A DNA stretch of 64,000 bases from Defluviicoccus sp. (GCA_029624735.1 JARSSM010000007.1:62001-126000), one strand, 5' to 3'. Shown: positions 9,760 to 17,749, numbered from the stretch's first letter. The notes: generated by a model from the letters alone, not told the origin. Numbers and translations: made by a program.

Positions 9760-9940
9760 CGGTACGATAGGCTGCCTTCTGCTGCTCGATCCAGGTTTCC
9801 ATATCGTCGCGTTTGAAACGCCATTGGCCGCGCACCTTGAATGCCGGCAGCTCGCCCTTTTGCGCCATCGTGTAGACGGTTTTCTGCGCGACCTTCAGCA
9901 GCTGGGCCACCTCCGGCAGCGTCAGGATTTCATCTGGCAT
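9746..9940 (-). CDS. MerR/excisionase-type helix-turn-helix protein heading the BREX operon
   Basis: 64 aa, starting at the ATG ending at 9940. The sequence is a minimal HTH_17 (excisionase) domain: LTLPEVAQLLKVAQKTVY followed by GELPAFKVRGQWRF and a WIEQQ helix. Such proteins bind DNA as phage excisionases or as regulators of defence islands. It is the first gene of the defence operon and overlaps brxF by 14 nt, so an operon regulator fits. An excisionase for the adjacent serine recombinase is an alternative, since that gene ends only about 540 nt upstream on the same strand. Confidence 0.75.
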   Translation of the reverse strand: MPDEILTLPEVAQLLKVAQKTVYTMAQKGELPAFKVRGQWRFKRDDMETWIEQQKAAYRTDGGK

Positions 9941-10030
9941 CCACCAACCTTCGCTTCGCAGCAGACGGAAGACGATGCCAGAAATTTCCAAGCTTTGCTA
10001 TGGCAGATCACGGATGGCGGGAAGGCGACG

Positions 10031-10483
10031 TTACGAGTTCGGATCGACATTTTGAGCAGGCGATGAGAAGGCCGAACGCAGGCGGGCAAGCTCGGCTAGC
10101 TGTTCTTGCCACGCCACTGGGAACGGCTGCATCAACGCCGCCAGCGTCATCTCCGCCGGCTGCCGCCCATCCAGGATGGCCTCGACGATGTCGGGCGCGA
10201 GCAGGGTGAGCCGAAGGACCCGGCTGACGTAGGAGGCATTGATCTTTTCGGCGGCGGCGATTTCCTCGACCGTGGCGTAGGCACCTGTCTCCAGAAGCTT
10301 CCGCCACCGAAACGCCCTCGCCAGCGCCTTGACCATGGCGTTGTCGACCCGCCGCCGTGGCGGCGCCCAGGACGGTGCCCCGTCTGGCGAGATCACCAGC
10401 TTTCGGCCACCGCGCTTCGTGAACGTCATCGGCACGCTCACGGTCAGGGTGCGGCCATCGGCACTGAGGCGAGTGTTCGTCAT
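10031..10483 (-). CDS. Conserved recombinase-linked protein with HTH-like segment
   Basis: 150 aa, overlapping the recombinase stop by 4 nt (ATGA). Residues about 68-105 (YATVEEIAAAEKINASYVSR and following) resemble a ParB/KorB-type HTH: an EEIAAAEK helix, a turn and a recognition helix. No catalytic motif is visible. I recall similar small proteins next to DUF2924 and serine recombinases in alphaproteobacterial prophages, so a role as DNA-binding accessory to recombination is an inference. It is the last phage-type gene before the defence operon; the 90-nt gap to the BREX HTH gene shows no clear terminator. Confidence 0.6.
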   Translation of the reverse strand: MTNTRLSADGRTLTVSVPMTFTKRGGRKLVISPDGAPSWAPPRRRVDNAMVKALARAFRWRKLLETGAYATVEEIAAAEKINASYVSRVLRLTLLAPDIVEAILDGRQPAEMTLAALMQPFPVAWQEQLAELARLRSAFSSPAQNVDPNS

Positions 10484-11796
10484 CAGGCAGCCCTCCGCTC
10501 AGGTTTCCCAGCGCGCAGATCGGCGACCAGTGTCTGCAGGCCATCGACGCGCAGCTGCAGGTCGAGGCGGTCCGGGTGAACATCGACGCGTTCGACAAGG
10601 AGCTGGAGAATGCGGGCCTGCTCGGCCGGGAACAGCTCGTCCCAGATCGGATCGAGGTTCAGCAGTGCCTCGCACACTTCGGTTTCCGACAGATCTTCGA
10701 TCTCCGGCCGCGCCGACCGCCACGTGCCAACAATGATCTCCGGCGACCGCAGCAGGCCGCGCAGCTGATCGACCACGGCGGCTTCCAATTCGGCCGCCGG
10801 TGCCCGGCGCACCACGCCCGGTGGCGTGTCGCCTTTGAGCAGTTCGGCAGCAACGTAGTAGCGGTAGAGCCGCCCGCCCTTGCGCGCATGCGTCGGCGTC
10901 ATGGCGCGGCCATCGGCGCCGAACAGGATGCCCTTCAGCAGGGCCGGCGTCTGCGCGCGGGTGTTGCCGGCGCGGCTGCGGGGGCTCTGCCGGATGATCG
11001 CGTGGACCTTGTCCCAAAGCTCGCGATCGATGATCGCCGTGTGCTCGCCGGGATGCGCCACCCCCTTGTGCACGGCCTCGCCGAGATAGACGCGGTTGTT
11101 GAGCAGCTTGTAGAGAAAGCCCTTGTCGATCGCCTTGCCGCGCTTGTTGGTCACGCCTTCGGTCGTGAGTCCCCTGACCAGAACCGTGGCCGAGCCGAGC
11201 TTCAGGAACCGCTCGAAGATCATCCGCACAACCGTGGCCTCGGCCTCGTTCACGACCAGTTTGCGGTCCTTGACGTCATAGCCGAGCGGGGGATGGCCGC
11301 CCATCCACATGCCGCGAGCCCGCGAGGCCGCGAACTTGTCGCGGATGCGCTCGCCAATCACCTCCCGCTCGAACTGCGCGAAGGACAAGAGGATGTTCAG
11401 CGTCAGCCGGCCCATCGACGTGGTGGTGTTGAAAGACTGCGTTACGCTGACGAAGGTGACGCCCTGACGGTCGAACACCTCGACCAGCTTCGCAAAATCC
11501 ATCAGCGACCGGCTCAGCCGATCGATCTTGTAGACCACGACGACGTCAACCCGGCCGTCCTCGATATCAACGAGCAGGCGCTTGAGCGCCGGACGCTCCA
11601 GTGTGCCGCCGGAGAAGCCGCCGTCGTCGTAGTGGTCCGGCACCAGAACCCAGCCTTCGGGCTTCTGACTGGCGATGTAGGCCTCGCATGCCTCGCGCTG
11701 GGCGTCGAGCGAGTTGAACTCCATGTCCAGGCCTTCCTCGGTCGACTTCCGGGTATAGACCGCGCAGCGAAGCTTGCGGGCGACTGGCTTCCTCAT
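10483..11796 (-). CDS. Large serine recombinase (resolvase-recombinase family)
   Basis: 437 aa, starting at the ATG ending at 11796, which overlaps the DUF2924 stop by 4 nt. The resolvase domain is clear: YTRKS with the nucleophilic serine at 18, a DDGGFSGG segment, VVYKIDRLSRS and the FAQFERE helix before a Recombinase domain. Where other members carry a zinc ribbon (C-x2-C after LLKG), this protein reads LLKGILFGADGRAMTPTHARK with no cysteines. It is the only integrase-like gene in the window, so it is the likely integration enzyme. It is encoded at the inner side of the defence operon, placing one prophage boundary nearby. Confidence 0.9.
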   Translation of the reverse strand: MRKPVARKLRCAVYTRKSTEEGLDMEFNSLDAQREACEAYIASQKPEGWVLVPDHYDDGGFSGGTLERPALKRLLVDIEDGRVDVVVVYKIDRLSRSLMDFAKLVEVFDRQGVTFVSVTQSFNTTTSMGRLTLNILLSFAQFEREVIGERIRDKFAASRARGMWMGGHPPLGYDVKDRKLVVNEAEATVVRMIFERFLKLGSATVLVRGLTTEGVTNKRGKAIDKGFLYKLLNNRVYLGEAVHKGVAHPGEHTAIIDRELWDKVHAIIRQSPRSRAGNTRAQTPALLKGILFGADGRAMTPTHARKGGRLYRYYVAAELLKGDTPPGVVRRAPAAELEAAVVDQLRGLLRSPEIIVGTWRSARPEIEDLSETEVCEALLNLDPIWDELFPAEQARILQLLVERVDVHPDRLDLQLRVDGLQTLVADLRAGKPERRAA

Positions 11797-12239
11797 TGCC
11801 CCGCTCCCGAGCGGCGCACGCCGAAGAAAACCCACCCATTCCAGCGCGTACCGGCGATCGCGCGGGCGACGGCCGAGAGCGACTTGTAGGGGCGCCCCTG
11901 ATAATCGTAACCGTCGTCCAGCACAGTCACCGTGTGCTCGACGCCTTTCCACTCGCGGATCAGTTTCGTGCCGGCGATTGGCCGGTCATCGGCGCGCTTG
12001 CGGCGCACCTCGATCTTGCCGCCATCCAGGTCCTCGCCCAGTGCCTCCAGGCGAGCGACGGTCGCGGGCTTGAGACCGCCATACTGCAGTTCCTGGATCC
12101 GGTACGCGAGCCGGCTCTCCAGGAAGCGGCGATTGTAGCGCGGCGGCTCACTGTCGAAGAGCTCGCGCCAGAGCTGCCGGAGCTCGGGCGTGGACTTGCC
12201 CGGCAGCGCGGCGATCTGCGCTAACACACTGTTACTCAT
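11793..12239 (-). CDS. DUF2924 family protein
   Basis: 148 aa from the ATG ending at 12239. The PELRQLWRELFDSEPPRYNR and LESRLAYRIQELQYGGL segments, followed by the KLIREWKGVEHTVTVLDDGY strand region and a YKSLSAVARAIAGTRWNGWVFFG ending shared with many homologues, match DUF2924. The family is commonly found beside large serine recombinases in alphaproteobacterial prophages and islands. A function is not established. It is translationally coupled to the recombinase, so a partner or directionality factor is a fair guess but unproven. Confidence 0.85.
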   Translation of the reverse strand: MSNSVLAQIAALPGKSTPELRQLWRELFDSEPPRYNRRFLESRLAYRIQELQYGGLKPATVARLEALGEDLDGGKIEVRRKRADDRPIAGTKLIREWKGVEHTVTVLDDGYDYQGRPYKSLSAVARAIAGTRWNGWVFFGVRRSGAGQ

Positions 12240-12255
12240 GGATTTTCTCTGCGTT

Positions 12256-13257
12256 TTAGTTTCCGGCCATGACGGCTCTGGTGGGCGGGGAAGTCCAGGG
12301 AAAGGTCTCTGAGGTCGCAAGCTCTGACTGGGATCCGGCGCCGTCGATCCAGGTCGAGCCGTCGGCGAGACGGTAGGCGACCCAGTCGTCGCCGGCATCG
12401 ACCGGTTCGGCGGGAACCAGATCGGGGACGAACAGGTGAAAGGGGCATCCCTGCCGCTGCTCATGTGAGGATAGCCGCCGCTGCCATCGCTCACAGATCC
12501 ACCCGCCCTCGACCGCCGTCGAATGCAGGCACGTCCGGCAATTGCGTTCCGCCGGCCGGTTGCCGTGGCAATTGTCGTGGTGCTCGCACAACCGGCACTG
12601 CCACCACGCCGGATCGTCGGAGATCTTCACCGGCGGTCGCGGCGCGTTGACCACCCGGTCTGCTTTGGCGATCAGGCGCTCAGCTTCCGTTGGATCGGCA
12701 CGCAGCCGCTCGAGGTGAATCTCGTCGGTGTCCTTGCAGACGGCGACATACATCGCCCGCGTGATGCCGGTCAGATGCATGTAGACCCGCATCTGCGCTG
12801 CGTGTTGCGGCTTGGACTGCTCGACGCCGTCGTTTTTCAGCGCCGCGAACGACTTCAGCCCGTGCGTCTTGAACTCGACGACGTGCCAGGTCTTCGGTGC
12901 TTCGAGCAGGCCAATCGCGACCGCATCGAGCGAGCCGCCGAAATGACCGCCGACTGCCGACACCCGCCATTGCCGCCCCGTCTCGGGATCGGTGTCGAGC
13001 ACGGTGGCGCTGGTGCGCCGCAGGTCGCGGACGAGACGCTCCTCCTCGCGTTTGCCGGTGTCGAACAGCCGCAGCATGCGCCCCGAGAACGCCCGCCGGG
13101 TGACCCAGCGGAAGTCGTACCACAGCGCGCGGCAGCACTCCTTGCCGATGATCGAGGCGCCCAAGTGATCGCGGAAGCCATCGTCGGCATCCGCGACATA
13201 GGCGGCGTAGATCGCCTCGATCGTCGGCATTGGCGGCGGCGGCAGCGGGGCCATCAT
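12256..13257 (-). CDS. PD-(D/E)XK nuclease with Cas4/AddB-like Fe-S cysteines
   Basis: 333 aa. A RecB-like nuclease core is visible: D111 in GGSLDAVAIG and E128-x-K130 in HVVEFKTH, followed by a helix with Q-containing AAQMRVYM. Before the core, GKECCRALWYDFR (38-50) resembles the N-terminal cysteine motif of Cas4; after it C221, C224 and C230 complete a likely four-cysteine 4Fe-4S site. Further cysteines (C240, C243 and beyond) may bind zinc. It sits downstream of SSB-like and Sak4-like genes, so it is probably the phage 5'-3' or end-resecting exonuclease of a recombination set. Confidence 0.75.
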   Translation of the reverse strand: MMAPLPPPPMPTIEAIYAAYVADADDGFRDHLGASIIGKECCRALWYDFRWVTRRAFSGRMLRLFDTGKREEERLVRDLRRTSATVLDTDPETGRQWRVSAVGGHFGGSLDAVAIGLLEAPKTWHVVEFKTHGLKSFAALKNDGVEQSKPQHAAQMRVYMHLTGITRAMYVAVCKDTDEIHLERLRADPTEAERLIAKADRVVNAPRPPVKISDDPAWWQCRLCEHHDNCHGNRPAERNCRTCLHSTAVEGGWICERWQRRLSSHEQRQGCPFHLFVPDLVPAEPVDAGDDWVAYRLADGSTWIDGAGSQSELATSETFPWTSPPTRAVMAGN

Positions 13258-13610
13258 GCCACCTCCCGACGCTGGCTCAGACGCAGGTGCGCCTTGTCCA
13301 GGGCTGCGCGCCAGCCGTCATCGTCATAGTCGGCGCGCAGCACCTCAATCAGCTGATCCTTCAGCGCATCGCGCGGTGACGGCAGCGCGGACATGTGCCG
13401 GGTGAGCCGCTCGATCTGGCGCTGCCTGTCCGACAGCGCCGCTCGCCATTGCTGAAACTGAACGGGATCAACCTGGCCGCGGCGGCGCTGCCGTTCGAGA
13501 TCGGCGGCGGCGATCCGGATCTTGATCGCCGCCACTTCACCCGTCAGCGTGGCCAGCAACGCCCGGCACTGATCCCGGGTCAGCGGCAGGTCCGCTGCGT
13601 GGTCTTGCAT
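13254..13610 (-). CDS. Small helical phage protein, function unknown
   Basis: 118 aa from the ATG ending at 13610, chosen because AGGGAG lies 8 nt upstream and because the next upstream start would overlap the previous gene. The product is mostly charged helices (IAAADLERQRRRGQVDPVQF, RQRQIERLTRHM), probably coiled-coil. It lies between the SSB-like and nuclease genes and overlaps the nuclease start by 4 nt, which suggests a helper in recombination or replication. No family recognised. Confidence 0.6.
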   Translation of the reverse strand: MQDHAADLPLTRDQCRALLATLTGEVAAIKIRIAAADLERQRRRGQVDPVQFQQWRAALSDRQRQIERLTRHMSALPSPRDALKDQLIEVLRADYDDDGWRAALDKAHLRLSQRREVA

Positions 13611-13627
13611 GTTTGCCGCTCCCTGGC

Positions 13628-14152
13628 TCAGCCGTTGCGCCGCCATGGCGCGGTGGTCGGCTTGGCCGCCGGAGGCGCGCTCACCGGCGCTGCCGGGCGT
13701 GCCGCGACCGCGGGACGCGCCGGCGGAGCCGCGACCGGCCGCGACGCGGGCGGTTGCTCCAGAGGCAGGTAGCGCAGCGTGTTCTGCGCGTCGTAGCCGT
13801 TCTTCGGCGGCTGCACGCGGACATCGGCAATCAGCGGGACGAGGTGCAGCTGCTCTGAGTCATCGACCTGCATCTTGCCCACCGCATGGCAGATCGCCGA
13901 CAAGGTGCGCTGCGCAATCTCGACCGTGGTCGGGTTGGCATTGACCAAGTTGAGCCGATCGAACAGCTTGCGGCCGGCGAGTTCCCCTTCCAGGATATCG
14001 AGTTCGAGCCAGAGCAGCTGGCCCATGCCGTCCTTGGTCGGCCGCATCTCGGAGTTGACGATCTGCACGACGTAACGGCCGGGCGGCAGCAGCTCGAACG
14101 GCTTGTTGGGCTCAACAGTTGTGGCGTCAAAGGCTTCGTTCAATCTGGCCAT
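13628..14152 (-). CDS. DUF669-like phage protein, possible single-strand DNA-binding protein
   Basis: 174 aa from the ATG ending at 14152. The beta-rich core begins FELLPPGRYVVQIVNSEMRPTKDG, then LLWLELDILEGELAGRKLFDRLNL and TLSAICHAVG. This is the pattern of DUF669 proteins encoded beside phage recombination ATPases. The tail is Pro/Ala-rich (APPARPAVAARPAAP), reminiscent of the flexible tail of SSBs though lacking an acidic tip. The gene lies 2 nt after the Sak4-like gene, supporting an annealing or ssDNA-coating role. Function is inferred. Confidence 0.65.
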   Translation of the reverse strand: MARLNEAFDATTVEPNKPFELLPPGRYVVQIVNSEMRPTKDGMGQLLWLELDILEGELAGRKLFDRLNLVNANPTTVEIAQRTLSAICHAVGKMQVDDSEQLHLVPLIADVRVQPPKNGYDAQNTLRYLPLEQPPASRPVAAPPARPAVAARPAAPVSAPPAAKPTTAPWRRNG

Positions 14153-14154
14153 GA

Positions 14155-14922
14155 TCAGGAGTCCTTCTGTTCGGGCGACGAGTGGTGCGGCATCGCGTCC
14201 ATGAATGCGGCCCACGACAAGGGCAGGCTGTCCGGCAGGCCGTAGCGGTTCTTGGCGAGGAAGGCGGGCCGCTCGGCGGTGTAGAGGACGCGTTCGCCGG
14301 AGCCGAGCGCGCGCGTCACCTTCTTGTTGAAGCCGACGTCGGATTTCACTGTGCTGATGCGGTAATTGGCGAACAGCACGACGTCGGAATGTTCCTGCAG
14401 CAGCGCCGCGGCGCGCGTGTGCAGCTTGATCACATAGCGGTCGTACGGCTCGTGCTCGGGGCTGTCGAAGCGCTTGATGTCGGTGTGCGCGATCTGGATG
14501 ACCGCCATGCCGCGCTCATCGCGCAGCGCGTTCAGCCCCTCGAGGTACTGCCGCCAGAACTCCAGCGCGGCGACATAGCCTTTGCCGAAGCCCGGCTGCT
14601 CGAGGTCCTTCCAGCCGTTCTCCTGGCATGCCTTCTGCCAGATCAGCGGCTCCAGCCAGTCGACCGAGTCGACGACCACGGTCTCGAAGGCGTGGCTTTC
14701 GGTATAGAGGGCGGCGAGCGCCTCCATCACCGCATCGAACGTTCTCGCGAGCGGGAAGTGTGTCGCCGCCAGGGTACCGAGACCATCCTCGGTGCAGACG
14801 AACACCGGTGCCGGCGCGCCAGCGGCAAACGTGGTCTTGCCGACCCCGGCGACGCCGTGAACCAGGATCCGCGGTGCTGCGAGCGCGGTCTTCCGCTTCA
14901 GTTCGTTCAAGGAGATCGCCAT
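14155..14922 (-). CDS. RecA-fold phage ATPase, Sak4-like (AAA_24)
   Basis: 255 aa. Walker A GVAGVGKT is at 23-30 and a Walker B-like ETVVVDSVDWLEPL near 80-93. The length and the single RecA-type core match phage Sak4/AAA_24 proteins, which act in single-strand annealing with a phage SSB. The partner set here is complete: DUF669-like protein downstream and a PD-(D/E)XK nuclease two genes on. The start shares one base with the upstream stop (TGATG). Other AAA_24 roles in phages are possible. Confidence 0.75.
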   Translation of the reverse strand: MAISLNELKRKTALAAPRILVHGVAGVGKTTFAAGAPAPVFVCTEDGLGTLAATHFPLARTFDAVMEALAALYTESHAFETVVVDSVDWLEPLIWQKACQENGWKDLEQPGFGKGYVAALEFWRQYLEGLNALRDERGMAVIQIAHTDIKRFDSPEHEPYDRYVIKLHTRAAALLQEHSDVVLFANYRISTVKSDVGFNKKVTRALGSGERVLYTAERPAFLAKNRYGLPDSLPLSWAAFMDAMPHHSSPEQKDS

Positions 14923-15407
14923 CAGGCCGCCTCCGCCCTGGCCGGCTCGATGCGATAGCCGGGTTTGCCGATCTCCACCGTGCGCGCCGGTTCAAACAGG
15001 CGGCGGATGGCCGCCGGCCACGATCCGTACGCCGTCTCGGCAACCTTGAGCTCGATGCGCACGTACTGCGCGGGATCGTCGTTCCAGTCGCGGCGGATGA
15101 TCTCCATCGCCTCGGCGAGACGGGTTTGGTCCCACTTCACCCGCTTCGGCAGATCGGCGACGATGACGAAATCGCCGTCGTCGAACCGGACAGTGCCGGC
15201 TTGTTTGCCGGCTTGAGCGCGGGCCGCAGCCGCACGGGCGCTGAAGCGGACGTCGAGGCCGGCGTTGAGCCGTGCCTCCGCCTCGGCGACCAACGCCTTC
15301 ATCTCGGCGATACTGGCCGCGAGCGTGGCCAGGACCTCGACCGGCTGTGCGGCAATCTGGCCGGGCGGCGCGTGGCGAAGCTGGTCAATGCTGAGCTGAT
15401 CCATCAT
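14922..15407 (-). CDS. Phage protein of unknown function in the recombination operon
   Basis: 161 aa. The N-terminal half is helical (VLATLAASIAEMKALVAEAEARLNAGLD, coiled-coil-like); the C-terminal half has strands such as TVRFDDGDFVIVADLPKRVKWD and RIELKVAETAYGSW. The layout resembles small nuclease- or SSB-associated phage proteins, but I cannot name a family. It is coupled to the genes on both sides (4-nt overlap upstream, 1-nt downstream), so it is part of the recombination operon. Confidence 0.65.
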   Translation of the reverse strand: MMDQLSIDQLRHAPPGQIAAQPVEVLATLAASIAEMKALVAEAEARLNAGLDVRFSARAAAARAQAGKQAGTVRFDDGDFVIVADLPKRVKWDQTRLAEAMEIIRRDWNDDPAQYVRIELKVAETAYGSWPAAIRRLFEPARTVEIGKPGYRIEPARAEAA

Positions 15408-15697
15408 CGGGTATGCTCCTTCTGACAGGGGACTGGTGATGGTGTGAGGGGGGTGATCTTTTCACCAGCGGTTGCGCGGGCTTCGATCTCGTCGCGCACG
15501 TCGGCGGGAATCGACGGTGGCGCGAAGAGCAGCAGCACCTCACTCTTCAAAACCGAAGTTACTTCGCTTTTGGCCCCGTACCGTTCGGCGGCGCTCATCC
15601 AGCGTTGGGCGAGGCGGTCGTGCAGCACCCGGGCGGCGAACGCCTCGGCCGGGGCGAGGTCGCCTGGCTTTGGCGGAGCAAACGTCAGTTCGTTCAT
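15404..15697 (-). CDS. Small phage protein with N-terminus like its operon neighbour
   Basis: 97 aa from the ATG ending at 15697. Its N-terminus (MNELTFAPPKPGDLAPAEAF, then AARVL) resembles that of the 128-aa gene at 17218-17604 (DLTPADAFAAWVL), so the two probably share a small domain. Residues KSEVTSVLKSEV are encoded by a 25-nt hairpin repeat that recurs exactly at 44.5 kb. No function recognised; coupled by 4-nt overlaps on both sides. Confidence 0.6.
   Translation of the reverse strand: MNELTFAPPKPGDLAPAEAFAARVLHDRLAQRWMSAAERYGAKSEVTSVLKSEVLLLFAPPSIPADVRDEIEARATAGEKITPLTPSPVPCQKEHTR
15547..15572. repeat. Copy 1 of a 26-bp hairpin repeat
   Basis: Identical over 26 bp to 44543-44568. Its core is a near-perfect inverted repeat: CAAAA, C, CGAAG, TTA, CTTCG, C, TTTTG. 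This copy lies within the 97-aa gene, where it encodes part of KSEVTSVLKSEV. Confidence 0.85.
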
Positions 15698-16233
15698 TGG
15701 GCTGCCTGCTCGACGCTTGATCCACACACTTCCTGCAGCGCCGCGGACACTGGCCTGTCGTCAGCGGCGCCAGCGCTGATCAACAGATCGAGAAGCCGGG
15801 TCAGTGCCCGGGCCTTGCGCTGGTCATCGGCAATGCCCTTCCAGAGCGCGGCGACCGCGGTGCGCAACTCGCCGACCGTGGCGCACTTCGGGCCGAACAG
15901 CGGCCGGTAAATCGGATCGTCATCATCGTCGTCGGCTGACGGCACCGAGATCGCTGCCGGCAGGTCGGCACGCACGTGTGCCAGCATGCCGGGCAGCACC
16001 AATTGCTCGCGCATCGATGTGCCGACGGCGTTCCATTGCTTGATCTCGCGGTTGACCAGCCGGGTGACCGCATCCTCGACCAGCCGGTTGCCAAGCATGC
16101 CGATCAACTCGGGGTGCCTGGCGCAGACGCTTCGGGCAATCTGGCGCGCCCGGCCGCCGCCGTCGTGCAGGGTGCTGGCGATCTCGTCGCGCACACAGTC
16201 GCGCAGCCGGCAGAACACGGAGTCATGCGGCAT
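15694..16233 (-). CDS. Phage protein of unknown function
   Basis: 179 aa, mostly helical, with an acidic run (ADDDDDDP near residues 101-108) dividing two helical halves. The N-terminal half (VCARHPELIGMLGNRLVEDA) resembles no family I can name. It overlaps ParB by 11 nt and the next gene by 4 nt. Its placement between parB-like and recombination genes suggests an early phage function. Confidence 0.6.
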   Translation of the reverse strand: MPHDSVFCRLRDCVRDEIASTLHDGGGRARQIARSVCARHPELIGMLGNRLVEDAVTRLVNREIKQWNAVGTSMREQLVLPGMLAHVRADLPAAISVPSADDDDDDPIYRPLFGPKCATVGELRTAVAALWKGIADDQRKARALTRLLDLLISAGAADDRPVSAALQEVCGSSVEQAAQ

Positions 16234-17221
16234 GACGTTCCCTCCACAGGGTAATGAAGCGCTCGAACCAGGCGAGCCGTTCGGCCGCGCGGGCAGTCAC
16301 CCAGTTGCGCATGGGCTCTGGCACCGATGCGACCGCGTCGGCAGGATCGAGCGGCGCGATGTCCTGCAACAGCTCGAAGCGGAGAATGCTGTAGTCGTCT
16401 GCGGCCTTGTCCTGTTCCGCGGTGGTGTGTGCGTGGTATTTGCCGTCAGAGGCGAGCACCAACGCACCGGTCTGGCGGGAGCGCTCGCGCGCCTGTCGTG
16501 GTGTTGGCAGCGGAACCGGGCCGATGGCGGCTTCCTTGGCCGCGCGCCGGATGTCCGCCACCGTCCACCGGGATTGTTCTTCCTTCGGCGCCGCGTTCAC
16601 TGCGCGGGCGGCGGCGCTGATCGAGACCTCGCCCGCGTCCATCGCCGCGACGACATTGGGCGCGCCCTGCTCGACGACGGTCCTGGCCTGGCGGTAGGTT
16701 GTCTCATTGCCAAACCCGGCCTTGCGTGCGGCCATGACGCGGGTTTCCGCGCCCTTTGGAGCATCCGGAAAATTTTCCGGACGCTCTTTCGTCACATACT
16801 GATTGGAGCCCCGTCGATCACCCATCGCGGCGCGGATCGCCTCGGCGATGGCGACCCGCTCGCTCGGCGTGAAGTCCTTGCGCACCTCGTTCTCGGCGTA
16901 CTCACCGGCGACGATGCTCGGCACATCGACGATCCGGGCGGCGATGGTCGTCCAGCCCAGCATCCGCGCCGCGCGCAGCCGCCGTTCGCCGAACACGAGG
17001 GCGAAGTCGGCGGTCACGCCGATCGGCTGCAGCAGCCCCAATTCGTTCATGCTGTCGGCCAGCGCCCGCAGATCGCCCATGTCGTGGCGATACCGAGGAC
17101 CGACGCGGATCTCGTCGAGCGCCAGTACCAGGACCGCGCCGCTCTCGGCTGCGGCGCGAATGTGAACGGCCTGGTCGGTCGGCAGCTCCGCGCCATTGGG
17201 GAAGGTCACTTCCGGCGTCAT
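16223..17221 (-). CDS. ParB/Spo0J-like nuclease-fold DNA-binding protein
   Basis: 332 aa from the ATG ending at 17221. The N-terminal ParB domain is visible: ALDEIRVGPRYRHDMGDLRALADSMNELGLLQPIGV, then ALVFGERRLRAARMLGW, the conserved GERR box. An HTH region follows (KDFTPSERVAIAEAIRA; ARKAGFGNETTYRQARTVVE; VSISAAARAVNAAP). No ParA is present, so partitioning in the usual sense is not supported; such ParB-like proteins are common in alphaproteobacterial phages as regulators or nucleases. An 18-bp perfect palindrome lies in its coding sequence at 16764. Confidence 0.8.
   Translation of the reverse strand: MTPEVTFPNGAELPTDQAVHIRAAAESGAVLVLALDEIRVGPRYRHDMGDLRALADSMNELGLLQPIGVTADFALVFGERRLRAARMLGWTTIAARIVDVPSIVAGEYAENEVRKDFTPSERVAIAEAIRAAMGDRRGSNQYVTKERPENFPDAPKGAETRVMAARKAGFGNETTYRQARTVVEQGAPNVVAAMDAGEVSISAAARAVNAAPKEEQSRWTVADIRRAAKEAAIGPVPLPTPRQARERSRQTGALVLASDGKYHAHTTAEQDKAADDYSILRFELLQDIAPLDPADAVASVPEPMRNWVTARAAERLAWFERFITLWRERHAA
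16764..16781. repeat. 18-bp perfect palindrome inside the ParB-like gene
   Basis: TCCGGAAAATTTTCCGGA is fully self-complementary and AT-rich in its centre, unusual for this GC-rich gene. Related CCGG-flanked palindromes occur at 18549 and 50529. It could be a binding site for the ParB-like protein; no classical parS sequence was seen. Confidence 0.6.
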
Positions 17222-17604
17222 GCCAGTTCCTCCACGGCTGCCGCCATCGCGCCGATGCAAACCTGCGGGATGAGCACGATCGGCCGGGACATCGGCTTGG
17301 CCGCTTGTTTCTGCCTAGCCGCGATCACCGCGAGGTAGCGGTAGACTCTGTCGCCAAGGCGCTCCTGGACCAGCAGCACCCGGCCGGCCTCGGCGAAGGC
17401 GAGCGCCAGATCGGCGACGGCGGCGAGCGCCTGGCGCGCCGTGGCGCTGAGCCTGCTCACCACGGGATCGCGATCGACCACGAGAAGGCCGTGGTGGTAG
17501 ACGCAGACGTCGCCGGGGCGGCCGTACAGCACCCACGCTGCAAAGGCGTCGGCGGGGGTGAGGTCGTCCGGTTCTGGCGCGGTGGCTTCAAGGGGGGCGT
17601 TCAT
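17218..17604 (-). CDS. First gene of the minus-strand phage operon, function unknown
   Basis: 128 aa. The N-terminal DLTPADAFAAWVL motif is shared with the 97-aa gene at 15404-15697. A central segment GDVCVYHHGLLVVDRDPVVSRL and a helix ALAAVADLALAFAEAGRVLLVQERLG follow, then RYLAVIAARQ. No family recognised. It overlaps ParB by 4 nt and is preceded by about 146 nt downstream of the promoter-like element at 17750-17792, making it the probable first gene of the operon. Confidence 0.6.
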   Translation of the reverse strand: MNAPLEATAPEPDDLTPADAFAAWVLYGRPGDVCVYHHGLLVVDRDPVVSRLSATARQALAAVADLALAFAEAGRVLLVQERLGDRVYRYLAVIAARQKQAAKPMSRPIVLIPQVCIGAMAAAVEELA

Positions 17605-17749
17605 GTCCTTACCTGCTCAAGAGGTTGGTCCGAAACGGTTTCGCCCGTTTCGTCGGTGGGTTGCTGCCGGGCTTGACGCGGCCCAAAGGAGCAATGCCGT
17701 CGCGCTATTTCCCCGGGAAAGGGTGTCGTATTTGCGCGAGGGCCCGGCA

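Noticed and set aside
10576..11889. 437-aa plus-strand frame
   Set aside because: Antisense of the serine recombinase, whose minus-strand frame has clear catalytic motifs.
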